This document shows positions 23,640 to 36,400 of a stretch of 64,000 bases of DNA, in pieces. Source of the stretch: Toxoplasma gondii ME49. Lineage: Eukaryota > Apicomplexa > Conoidasida > Eucoccidiorida > Sarcocystidae. The stretch spans positions 310,001-374,000 of the forward strand of contig NC_031479.1 in NCBI RefSeq assembly GCF_000006565.2, read 5' to 3'. The first letter of the stretch is position 1; every line of letters starts with the position of its first letter. The notes under the pieces are model-generated. The model was not told the origin of the DNA and made no database searches. It saw only the letters and a list, made by a program, of their open reading frames with translations. A program made the translations under genes and the position numbers.

Positions 23640-26600
23640 ATGGACTCGCCGGCGTCTTCCAGCCGCGAGGCGGAGGCGGGAGGGCGCCTGCGGCGGCCGC
23701 CCTCGGATGAGGACATGCCTCTGAAGGTGGAGAAGAAGACGAAGAAGTCGAAGAAGGAGAAGAAGCGCGAGCGCGCGTCGAGCGAGAAGAAGCGGAAGCT
23801 GAAGGCGCGCAAGTCGTCTTCGTCGCGGAAGAAAAAACATCGTTTCGTCAAGGACAGCGCGAGAGAGGCGTCGGACGAAGAGCACCGGCGCCGCTCGACC
23901 GACAGCAGCGACGAGGAGTCCGGCTCGGACGAAGACGCGGCGATCGCTGCCGAGATGCGAGGCTTCATCGTAAGCGAGGAAAGCGGGGAAGAAGAGGGTG
24001 AAAGCGACGACAGCGAGAAGGAGAACGAAGACGAGGGACCGCAGCAGCTCGACGATGAAGACCTCGACCTGATTGAGGAGAACACGGGGTTGACGGTTAG
24101 GAAGCAGCCGCTGAGGCCGCCGTTCGATGAGGGTGAGAGCGAGTTCGAAGAGGCAGAGGAGGCAGAGGGAAGCGGCGCGAGAGACTCTGAAGACGCGGAC
24201 GGTTTCGCGGCTCTCCAGTCTGAGGAGCAGCGCAGATACCGGCGTTTGAAGAAGGTCGAAAGTTCGGCTCCCAAGTCTGCAGACAGGCCTGAGAGTGAGA
24301 GGGGGGGCGTCTCCCGGACGCGCGAGGAGGCGTCTGGGTCTCTGTTTTTCGATGACGACAAAGGGGAGAACGAGTTCGGCGCCGCAACCTTCCCTGCTCT
24401 GGAGGCTCCAGCCTCTGCCCTGGACGCCGATGCTGCATCCGACGGTGGCGAGGCCGTCGCGCAGGGCGGCGCCGGAAGCAGCTTGCCTGCGAAGAAACTT
24501 GTTGGTCGGCGCATGTCGAGGACCTCTGCCTCCCCGCTCGGCCAAGAGGACCGGGCGGAGGCAAGCGAGGAGGACGAAGCCTGGCTGGAAGAAGAAGACG
24601 CGCTCCAGGACAGCGCCGCGCAGCAGCGCATGGGTGAAACTTGGGGTCTAGTCTACGACTGCTTCGGAGACGTCGACGCCGTCGTCCGCATCCTCTGCAA
24701 TGTGAAGCCTGTGAAGCACACCGCAAGTGGCGGCGAGGAAGACGAGTTCCAGGGCGCGGGAGACGTCGCCGACGAGCCGCGCAGAAGGAGAGAGGGCCGA
24801 GGCCGAGAAGACGACGAGGAGCTGCGGGGGCGGCTGGGCAAGGCTGCCGGGCCGAGAAGAAGCGGCAAAGGACGTCCAAGCGAAGGCTGGGAAGCGATCG
24901 GAGAACCGGATGAAGTCAAGAGAGAATTCCTGACTTCCTTCGACGAACATGTTCGCCGAGTCGATGACCCTGAGCGCCTCTTCCTCAGGTTCATCCAGCG
25001 ACCCAAACACACCTCGAAGGTCCGAAAAGAAAGGTCTACGGGAAAAGAAAAAACAAAGGCTTCTCGACGAGAAACCAAACATGCGGACAGAGAGATGAAC
25101 AGCAAAAACGATGGAGGAAGACGGAAAGCGCCTTTACACACATATATATATCTGTATATATCTATCTATCTATATATATATATATATATATGTAGATAGA
25201 GAGACAGGTGAAGACAAAGATAGACAAGTAGATCAACAGAGAGATAGATGGACAGAGAGAGTTTCAGAGAGAGGGAGAAAGAGTTGGGGGGCGACAGAGA
25301 GGTAGTGAGAGAGCGTTTTAGAGAGGTAGAGAGAGTTTCAGAGAGATAGAGAAATTGACAGAGAGCGAAGCAGATACAGGGGTAGATAATTCGACACGGA
25401 CAAAGAGAGGGTTAAAATAAAATAGAGGGCTGGTTCAACCGATAAAACCATCGGTTCGATTTTTCGGGATGTCCCGTTTATTCTTGGGCACATGCTGTCA
25501 GTCAGATTTCCGACCTTTTCGTTTTCCTGTCGGTTCCACACTCAACCGTTTGTGTTTCGACTCCCCGTCTGCACGTGGGTCATGCCGCCAGTGATGTTTC
25601 TGTTGATGAGCTTTTTTGGACGGCTGCCTTGATTTCCTTTCTTTCGTCTTGCTCTCTCTGGGGCGTTTAAAGGGGAGTGAAGGGCCGGGAGAGGCTCTTC
25701 TCGGCTAGGTTTATGTGGTCTCTTTTTTTTCTCGAGAACACCCGTGCGCATCTCTTTTTTCGTGTCTTCTGTCCTTCTCTCTTCCTGCCTCTTTCTCTCC
25801 CTTTACCTTCGCTTTTTCCCTGTTGACCTCTTTCTTCGTCCGTCTTTTTCCATCCTTCCCTCGCTGGTTCTCCGCTGCGTCTGTCTGCTTCAGGCCGCCT
25901 TGGTGCTGGAGAGTGGGTGGATCACGTCGCGCTTGTTTCGCGAGTTCGGGGCGCAGCTGACGACTGAGGAGTTGCGGAAGCGCTACTTCGACTCCTTTTT
26001 CGAAGGCTGTCGCTTGCGGCGGTCGCCGTACCACGACGTGAGGCAGAAGGTGATCCTTCTCCTGGACTGGGTGTTGAATGAGCGTCTGGAAGTTGTGTTT
26101 ATTCTCCACCACAAGCTGCACCTCATCGCGCCCCCTTTGACCGAGGAGATGGTCTGGCGCGTCTACGAACTCGACCAGCAGTTCTGCCGTCTTCAGGCGA
26201 AGAAGCGCCGGCTTTTCGAGCTCATCGAGGAGGTTGTAGACGGCGTCGCTCTTCTTCAGGGCCAGCGGCAGGGCGAGGAGACTCGCGACCGCCTCCTGCA
26301 GATGTGGAACCTTTGCGCAGACCGGGCGGCTTGCGCGAAAAGCCACGGCAGCGAGCGAGGGAGGAGACGAGAGACAGACGTCACTGCGGTTGACGCGGAG
26401 GAAGTCGCACTCGAAGACTTCAGAACTTTCCTGCACTCGCACTACAGGCAGTTTGTCGCTGCAACCCGGGAGGAGCTTCAGAAGAAACTCGCACAGAGCA
26501 GAGAGAAGAGCGACGAGAAACGCGAAGCTGACGACGCCGAGGAAGGCGACGGCGAAGAGAGAGGAGAGCAAAGAGAAGAAGAGAGAGGAGACGAGAGAGA

Positions 26601-29600
26601 AGAAGAGGACGACGGACTGGGGCTCGAGAGTGAGGCGCGAGAAGAAGAGAGAGAACAAGACTGGCTGGTGAAACCGGAGGACCAGAAGATGCCTGCAGAC
26701 AGCGAACGTCAGGGGGAAGACACCTCGTCTCCTCTGGACGGCCTTGAGGCGTCCGCGACGTCTTTTCCTCTGTCTCCTCTGCCTGCCGTTCCTGCTCCTC
26801 TCGCCTCTCCTGGGTTGCTGCCACACAGCGAGACTCACTTGTCGGCCTCTGCGACGGAGAGAAGTCTGGGCTTTAGCACGCAACTCGATCCCGGACTTCC
26901 GATTCCGCCGCCTCCAGAGGAGCTGCTTGGCTTGGTGGACGCGTTAGTCGGTTCGCGGGCGGTCCGAGCAACGGGTTCCGAGCAGCGTGAGGTTGCGGGA
27001 AGCGGAGCGATCGGCGAGGCCGTGGACGCGAGACATGCCTCGTTGGAAGGAGAGGCGGAAGCTTCGTTGAAGCAAACGGGAGAAGACGTACTGGCCGAGT
27101 CTGCAGAGTCGCAGGCTGCAGCGCCTCCGGTCTTTCACACTGACACGCTGCTACAGGGACGGCCTCCCTCACCTTCCTTGGTCTCTTTCGAGCTCGACAA
27201 GAGGGGCGCCTGTTCTGTCCACGTCGAGGCTGAGAGGCACCAGCGCGAGTTGTCAGACGCGGAAGAGGCAACTCCAGTCGACGACGCCTACCTCGGAGAC
27301 GTCCAGGAGGGCGAACACAGGGTCGAGTCTCGCGGGCAGGATTTGCGCGCTCTCTCTATGGCCTCTGTTCCGCGATCTGGGAGGAGACCGCGCGAGGCTG
27401 CAGGTTCGAGCGTCATGCGCGTCGCCACATTTCACCAAGAATCTGCTCTGTGGGCCTCGCCGCCCGCGTCTCCCTCTCTCGAGGGGCAGCAAGACCCCAC
27501 AGAGGAGATGCCTGTCGAGTCTCGGACTCCGCACTCGGTCACTGCAGTTCCCCCGCCTGCTCAGGGCGAGAAGACGTCGGAGACAGGAGAAGCAGGCACC
27601 TTTCAGGGCGGCTCTGCCCTCTTGTCGACTTGGAAGCATCGGTGGGATGCTCCAAATGCCACTCAAGACTCTTCTTCCTCTTACTTTGCTTCTTCGTCTG
27701 TACCTGTGGAGGAGGCCGGACGAGCGTCTGCCTCGAAAGAGTCTCCCGAGGACTCCCGGGCGTCCTCCTGGAAGTCTCGCTGGGGTGTGCCAGGCAGCCG
27801 TCGGAATAATGAGAGGACATCCAACGAAGAAGGCCGCGACGCCGGGGGCGAGGTAGCCTTGTTTGCAGAGGAAGAAGGCAAGCGTTCAGGGGAGGACGCG
27901 CGGAAAGAGCGGTTTCCGCGCGGTCGAGAGTCGCGGCTCGGTGAAGAGGCATACAAGGGCCCTGTTGGGGGATTCGGAGGAGGCGATCCGAGAAGAGGGA
28001 GAGAGGGCGATCTGGACAGCAGCCGCGAGGCGAGAGGTGGCGGGGAAGAAGGAGTCGACGCCTGGCTTCGGAGAGACGGGAAGGATGAGCGAGAGTCAGA
28101 GAGAAGACGAGACAGAGACGAACGAGAGACGTACGACTCCAGCGAAAGCCACCGTGTGCCGGGCGACCGAGACCGTCCTTTGCGTTGGGGAGTGGAGAGG
28201 GACAGATGTAGAAGGCGGGGCGAAGACGAGGAGAGAAACCGAGGAGGCGACGAGCGCGGGAGACGGCCGCCGTCGTTTGGGCTAGACGCGCATGCAGACA
28301 AGCCTCGAGGCGCAGAGCGAGAGGCAGAGGATGATGCCGAACGACGCTTAAGAGAAGAAGATCGACAGGCAGAAGCTGCAGAAGCGGCAGAGTGGGAGAG
28401 ACTCGAGAGAGAAGCTGAAGAAGACGAACGGAAATGCATGCTCGCAGAACGCGAGAAAAAGATAAGGGACCTTCTGCGCAGAGCCGCCAGTGGCGAACAA
28501 CCGAGCCCCCGCATTGGCCTCAACATGCACAATATTCCTGGCCTTGAAGCCATCGAAGTGAGGACACCAAAGCATGCATATCCATCTACAAAGACATGTC
28601 GACAAAAGCAGAAAGAAAGACAAACAACATGTGTATAGAAGTCACTTTGTATGTATGTATATATATATATATATATATGCATGTCTGCATTTGTATGTGT
28701 GCATCTACAGAAGTCAACATGTGGACACACTGAGAGCGAGAGAAAGATGACACTCACGCATGGGTACATATCAGATGTAAAGAAGTTGATGCATTTGTAT
28801 TTTTTTGCATGCGTTTTATTGCATGTGTGGCTGTTGACGATGTAGATGTAAGAGTGGGTGCGGAATGTGGACTGTGATTGTGTTTGCGGGGTCGCAGAGA
28901 GCCTCTCGTTGGCCGTGAAGGTTGTTTGACACGACGAACTTTCGCTTCGCTTTCTTCGCTGGCTTGGGAGGGTGTGCGTTTCTCTTTTGATGTAGTCGCT
29001 GCGAGATCGTTGCCCGTCTGTCTGTATCCCTGAGCGTCGCTCCACCCCCTTGTCGAAGACCTCGAGGCGAGCATCGTGAAATTAGATGCGAGGAAAGATG
29101 AAGAGCAAGCCTGTGAGAGGTGCAGCGGTGCGCAGCTGGACAGGATGTTTTCCGTTGTTCTCTGCAGCTTGCAGATCGCTACAACATCTTTTCTCTGTGG
29201 GAGTCGTATCTGTTGCCACCTGACGCCTTTGTCTCAAACTTGGAGGCCCTCGCGTTCACTTCCTCGGCGTTTTCCCCGTCGCTTTTTGCGTCGCGGTTCT
29301 CCCTGCTTCTGCGGCCGACGGAGACGCCTCACATTCCAACTGCCTCGTCGACGGCGATCTCGAGCGTCTTGACTTTCTCCGCATCTGCTTTTCTCTCCCA
29401 GTTCGTTCCGAACTTGTTTCTTAACGCCTCTCCCGACCTGCCCTGCACGAATCCAGAGAAATTGCCGGGGTTGCCTGGGGACGTCGTCGCGAACTTGGAG
29501 GCGGCGGGTGACGCCTGGTGTGCGCCTTTCTGTGTACATCCCTTCGACTCGGGCAGACAGCTGAAGCGAGTTTTGGTTGCTTACTATGCAAAGATTCTCG

Positions 29601-32600
29601 CTTCGTATCCGCCTCTCCGAAGCCTGGTCAGAAAAAGGTTCCACCAGATCTGCTCCATGAGCACGCTGACCACCGTCAAGGGCGAGGCCGAAACTGATCC
29701 GGCGAAGCCATGCTGGATGGCCAGACGTCTCTCGCGACTGCCGTTACTCAAATTCGTCAACGAGGTGAGCAATACGCTCTTTCTCCTGTCCGTCCTCTCG
29801 TTCTCTTGTTATTTCTCTCTTTTCTGTGTTCCTTCTGTTTTCTCCGTTTCTTCCGCTCTTCTCCCTCCGTCTCTCCCTGTGCCCTTTCTCTTTCTCTCCT
29901 TTGCGCTTCGTTTGTCTCCTGCTCCTCTCTCTCTGTCCGTTCTCTTCCTCTCACCGTTTTTCTCTTTTTCCTTTTCCCTCTGCGCTCGCGCCTCTTTAGA
30001 GTGGCCGCATCCGCTTCTTTCAACTGTTTGCTTCCTTGTAGATTGTTCCGTCGTTTGAGGAGGCGCCGCCGATTTCTCCGTGGAAAGATCGCGCGCGTCG
30101 CAAGGCTGAGGAGGAGGCTCGCAAGGCGGCGCAGCGAGAGCACTTGAAGCAGCTGCCTTCTCTGGAGGCGAAGCGTGCGTACTTGGCGAAGATTCAGAGC
30201 GAAAGCAGCGAGGAGAAACCGTCCGGTTCGATGACTCGGGCGCGGCAGCTGGAGACTCTGTTGAAAAAGCGAGAAGATGCGCGTTGCCTGGAGCTCTTTC
30301 TGCACGTCCACCGCCTCGAGAAGGCCGGCGAACTGACTCTCTTTATCCACCCGCAGACGTCCGACGAGCTCGCCGGGTCGGTCGCGCTCCAGAAAGGCTT
30401 TGAAGAGCGTCACCGCGACTTCCGGCGCGCCTACAGGAATCTCGTGATCGAGAAAGGGCGCGAGGCCCCGGCGCTGGAGGCGCTGGCGCTGAACCGTTCG
30501 GCGGCGGATGCCTTCGGGCAAGGTGTGGGCGCTTCGCTGGTATTTGACTTGGTGAAGCAGAAGCGTTTTCTCGACGACGAACTCGCAGGCTTCGCGCGGA
30601 GTCGAGCCCAAGACGCGTTTCTCGTTCAGCGGCTCGTGGACGACCTCCTCGCCGCGTACAGCCCCCACCTCTGGCAGGCGGCGACGGCCGCGGGGAACAT
30701 CGGCCAACACCATTTTGCGTCGTTTTTCTGCAAGTCGCGCAGCGCGTCGTCTCGCCCTGGCGGCGGGCCGAGTCTCACGGCGCGTGGAGGCACGGAGGAC
30801 GAGGGCGAAGCTTTCGTGACCTTCCTGCAGCGCGGCGGGGGGAACGTTTCCGCAGCTGCGGCGGCGAGCGCCGTACCCGGCTGGCTGCACATCCAGCGGC
30901 GGATTCTGGAGCGCGTCGTGGAGGTGGAGCTGCTGCCGATCTTCAAGCGAGAGGTCCGCGAAGACCTTCTTCACCGAGCGCAGCAAGTCGTGATTCTGCG
31001 GTGCCGAGAAATGCTCGAGTGGCGGCTGAACACGCAGCCGCTGCGGCCGTCGCCTGAGCAGATGAGGCGCCGGCAGCTACTGGGTGACGATGAGGAAGGA
31101 ACTCGGAAGAGCAGAAAGAGGCCGAGCCGGGACTCAGCTAGCGAGAAGCACTCGAGTGAGGAGAGTGACGCGTTCGACGAGAACGCGTCGGAGGCGAGTT
31201 CCGCGACCAGTCTCTCCTCGGAGGCCGAGTCGAGTTCGGATGAGGAAACGTACGTCTCGGGTGCTTTCCAGACGGAACGCAAGCGTCTGCGGGCTGCGAA
31301 GCGCCAGCGGAAGCTGCAGAAGCAGCAGCGTTTGCTCGAGAGACGCAGACGCCTCGTTCAGGAACCCACTCTCGTCGACGTCCTCGCGTTCGTCGTCGAA
31401 AACGTCCACCAAGAGGTCTCCGCAGAGATGACCAGCTTCGCCTCCGTCGGCAGCGCCGCCGACACACCCGTGGGCCGCGCGGGCGCAGGACGCCGAGGCG
31501 GCCGGAGTCGCACCCGCGTGCATGCAATGCTCGTCAACGCCTGGGGTGAGATGGAGGAGTACGACGTCTACGAGTTCCTCTTGAATGCGCCACTGCCTTC
31601 TCAACAAGAAGTCGAGGGGGTACAGAACGAGGAACCTGACACTCGAGAGCTGGAGGCTGCGGCAGAGATGCGCCCGGCAGGCGTCTCTGCCGAGCAACGC
31701 AGAGCCTACCAGGACTTGGAGAGACTCGTCAGATTCTTCAGAGATCACTTCGTCGACGCGGCAGTCGTCGGAGTCCGCGACCGCTTCGCCTTGCTGCTCT
31801 ACTTGATCCTCAAGGAGCGAGTCGTCCCGAAACTTAAGAAGAAGGAACAGCCGCTCTTCCTCGAACTCGCCAGCCTAGAAGTCCCCACCATCTGGGCTGG
31901 CAGCGACAAGGCCCCGCAGGTGCTCCGGCAGAAACTCGCGAAAGAAGGACTCATGGTGCGTCGCAGAGGGAGAGAGTCAAGACGCATGCTGAGGGATGTC
32001 CGATGCGTCGAACAGGAGATTGTGTCTGGGGTTCGCTGCGACTTCTGTGTGTCGCCGCCGCACCGGTTTTGCGGTGACTCCCTTCGAGAATACACAGAAG
32101 AGCTAGAGACGTCCTTCGCTTTTTTAGGTCTACAAGTTGCTGTCGAAGAAAGGTCTTTCTTTTCGGGGGTGCACAAGGAGCTGTAGAATGGTCTCACTCT
32201 GTGCTAGGCTGTGCAAGAAATGTGGAGCGCCTGTCTTCTCTGAGAGGGTGTACGTTTCTGTCGCTCTCTGCCGCGGGTGCTGCCTGCGCATGCACTGTCT
32301 CTTGTGTGTGCCCCCCAGAGCCCCGCAGACGGCAGAGCACGCATTGTTTCTCGTCTGGGAAGAAAGATGTTTACATCCCTCGACTCAGGTTGTGTCGCCT
32401 CACTTCTGTCCTTGCCTCCTCTCCGCGTGTCTCTCGCGCTTTCTGCAGTGCCTGTCTCTGGCGCGGACGCTGCAAGATCCGCTTGCCGAGCTCGCGGGGC
32501 TGTGGAGCGAAGGACGCGAGAACTCTTTGCTGCAGCTGAAGCTTCATCCCCTCCAGAAGCTGGTGCCCTCGGATCGCCTGCAGAGTGCGCTCGAACGGGT

Positions 32601-32894
32601 GTTGCTGACGTCCGTCGGCAAAGTCGGAGTTGAGCTGAAGCGAGCTCTGCGAGGGAGCACGGCGGCTCTCGGCGGCAACCCCACCGCTGCCCTCCTGCAG
32701 TTCGTCCCTGGTCTCGGTCCCCGAAAGGCCGCGCGCCTTCTCGGCATGTTCAAAACGTCCACCCTTCTCGTGAGAAGACAGCTGATTCGCGCCTTTCCCG
32801 CGTCCCCACTGTAGTCGCAGACTCAAGAGGACACACACATACTCACAAACGTTGAGAAAGCGAAAGAAAGAAAAAGAAAGAAAAAGAAAGAAAA

Positions 32895-32925
<31 letters not shown>

Positions 32926-33454
32926 GACACGGACAGACGATGTGGGGCGGCAAATCCGGAGGTCCAGCAGTTGCGTTCCTAGAGATATCCTCGTACGGAT
33001 GCAAATGCGAATGTACGCGTGTATAATAAACAGGTCGGTAGGTAGTTAGATCTACATGCGCGGTCATGAATCGATATGCGCAGTTCCATTTTCAGAGGTA
33101 CTCGTACACACGCAGAGATGCGTGTGCATGCATCCGTATAGATCGACGGGCGTAGAGTGGTGAAGAGAGTGCGTAGACTTCTGTAGCGACTCGTAGTCGT
33201 GGACGGGGGTGGATGAGGAAAAGGGCAGACGGACGAGACTCGTGATGCGCAAAGGCGAATCGGGCGCGCTTCCGATGTTGAGACCAGTTTTCGGCGGAGG
33301 CTTGAATCAAAAAGGGAGAAAGAGAGACGAACGTTTCAAGAGGACAGGCGTGTCAAGTACCGAACGAATGGATAAATACTGCAGCGTGGAACTCTAAAGC
33401 ACACATTCATACGAGCAACAATAAATGCGTGCGTGTAACTCGTGAAAATTTTCC

Positions 33455-33486
<32 letters not shown>

Positions 33487-36400
33487 GTATATGTATATGT
33501 ATATGTATATATGTGTGTATCTGTATTTCTGTTGTATTTCTGTGTTCATAATTGTTACTAGAATGAAAATGCCTTTGCTTTCGATTTTTTCAGATGCGGT
33601 CGCAGCTGTGCACGCCGAACGACGGGTCGACTTCCGACAGCGACGGCGGCCGAGGGGACTTGGATGATTTTTATCCTCCTCATTCTCAAAGCGAGAAGCG
33701 TCATGCGCAGCCCGTAGGCTTGGGCCGCAAGGTGTACTTGAACTGTGTCTCCTTTCTGCGCCTCAAAAATAAAACGTCAGATCCCGAATCTGTCGACGGT
33801 GAGGAAAGAAACATGGCAGACATCTGAAACCTACGCGTGACGCGTGTCAAACCGTGGGAGACGATATCAGAAAATCCACATATTCACAGAGAATCTACAC
33901 CCAATTAAATGTAGACATGTTTATACACGTCGGTCTCACTGGTAAGTAGGATACATACATAATATTTGTTTACTTGCTTATATATATATTTATATATATG
34001 TATATATATATATATATATGCGTGTGTGTCTACGTGTGTGTTTCCCTTTTTTATGCATCTTTTTTGTGTGGGGAGTTGTGTGCAGCTTTGGATGACACGC
34101 GCATCCACCCGTTGGAAGGACGCAGTTTCGTCGCGAAGATTTGCCGAGATGCTGTGGCTGAGAAAGACGAGGCTCACCAGACCGAGGAAGAAGAAGAAAA
34201 TGGAGACACCGGCGGCGCTCGCAGACGCGACGAGGATGTCGACGACGAAGATGCGATTGTTGAGGTCTTCAGGTACGCGATGGGGTGGGTGGAAAAACCT
34301 TCAGAATCACATTCGGCATATGTCGTAAACGTCTTGTTTCCAGAGTGCACCATATACTCCAGAGCCTGAATGGAACCTGCGTCCTTCGCTCTTCTTCAAG
34401 ATTCAAGCGTGCATGCTTCCTGGTTCCGAGGAGAAGCTTTACGCTGTGCTCTTTGGTTTCATCTGAGTGTTTCACAGTTTACTCGAACTTGTGTAACTAG
34501 AGAGCTACGCGCATTTTGACCAAGGAACCAAGTCGAGAAGAGGTTCCGAGTTTAGCAGTTTTAGAGTGCGAATACGATTCAAAACCACTTCAGAATAATC
34601 CATGATAAACATGGTTGCGTTGAATGTATTCCACCAGTTAAAATGTTGCGTTCTCAAAGGATGCGTGTGTTGATACATCGCTTCTAAGACGCAGTTTTAG
34701 TTAGTCAGCCGTTCTTCCGTAACAGCGCAGTTGTTCTAGGGAACCTAGTTCGCCCCAGCTCCCACAGCTGAAGTCCCTCGCGTTGCTTCAAAGCATTTGA
34801 TATTTTAGGAGTTTCCTCAGAGTTCCTGCTGCATACTCAGCTGACCCTTTGCCGTCAATCGTCGAGAAGGCTGTGGATTTCCTGACGCAGTGGGGGTGTC
34901 TTCTCGACGACACGCTCGAGAGGTCTCCCGCGAAAAGGAAACAGGGGATACGCGGGGATGCAAGTGTACTTGCAGCTCTCTGTCTAAGCTTTGTGGAGAG
35001 CGCTAAGTCAGACGTTTCCTTTTTTTTCCAGGAAACCGGCTCTGCTTGACGACATGGACTTGGAAGCTTTCTCTCAGATGCTCGCGGAGACGAAGGATCA
35101 AGCGAGGTGTCTGTGAGTCTCTGAACAGCTGGCTTTCTCTCTCTTCTTTGGACGGGAAGAGTCCATTAGTTCCGTTTTTTGTTTTTTGCTTGAACTTCGC
35201 CATTCCCTCGTTTCTCTCTCGTTTACATTTTCTGGCTGTCCGTCGACAGGTAGCCTTCTCTGTGTAGCCTTTTTTTTTTTGAAGTCTCCACCTTTCTTTT
35301 CCGCGTTTTCTCTCCTTGTCGCGCCCGTGCTGGTGCATGTCCTTCTTATCCGTGCTCGTGAACAGTCCACAGTGAAGTGCAGACAAGACAGAGAGAGGAT
35401 GAGCAACTCCGTCACTGCAGTTGAGAAAAGAAGTCAAACTCAGTCGTCGTGCGGTGCAAACTGGCGCTTCTAGAGTTTCTCAAGACCCAGGCGAGGTTCG
35501 CTTGCTTGTTCATCTTGGGGTCTTCCTGTTTCGCTATCATCGGCTGTGATTCGCTCTCGAGGAGCATCTTCTTTGTCGATTGCCGGTTTTTTTCCTTCTG
35601 CAGACCCTATCTGGAATTCATTACGTCAGAGCTGAGACATCCGTACCGAGATCCGCGGCTGCCCTTCGAGTCTGCGAGCGAGATGGAAGTCTTCTTCTGG
35701 GCGATCGGTGAAGACGCCGACGAGTTCCATCCAGGCTCCAGCGTTTCGTGTCAAGTTGTTTTTGCGAGAAACACCTCGCTCGTCGTTCGCCTCCAACCTT
35801 CAGGCATTCGCGTTCAGCTATCCGATCTTCGCGAGCTCCGTTCTCTCTTGGCTTTGCGGACTCCGCAAATCAAACAAAGCTCGCCGGGAGAGGAGAGACG
35901 ACCACACCAAGAAGATCTGTCTCCTCTTCTAGGTACGCGAAAGAGACGCTACCTTTCGGGTTCCCTTGCTAACTTATAATCACACATGCATACCAACCTA
36001 CCTGCATCCAAACTTACACATACATATATATATATATATATACATGCATATACATGTGTGTCTGTGCGTTAAGTAAAAAATTTTCCTGTTCAGATGGTAT
36101 CCAGTGTACATGCTGTCTGCGACGTCGGGTATGCACGGGCAGCACCGGGATACTGCATTTGACTCCCGGTGTGAGTTCTTTTGCGGCTCTTTACATGCGT
36201 TTGACAGTGTAGTCAAGATGTCATCGTGTATAGAACGCGCGACAGGTCGGAAAGGAAGAACGACAGAGGAAAGGAGAAGAGCAATAAAGGGAAGCGGTGA
36301 AGGAGAAGTGAGAACACGCTGCAGGGAAAGGCGGGAGAGGAAACGAACGGAGGGATGAGCGCCGAGAAGGCAAATAGGGCCTTCTCCTTTGACCAATAGA

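Noticed and set aside
23543..24631. Serine-rich 362-codon minus-strand frame
   Set aside because: It is the antisense of the acidic SPT6 N-terminus, where GAA/GAC codons read back as TTC/GTC and TCT/TCG.
25711..26883. A 390-codon frame on the minus strand
   Set aside because: It lies opposite SPT6 exon 2, is rich in Arg/Leu/Ser as expected of the antisense of GC-rich coding text, and has no recognisable domain.
29757..30986. A 409-codon frame on the minus strand
   Set aside because: It is antisense to SPT6 exon 4 and its residue content mirrors that exon. No motif was seen.
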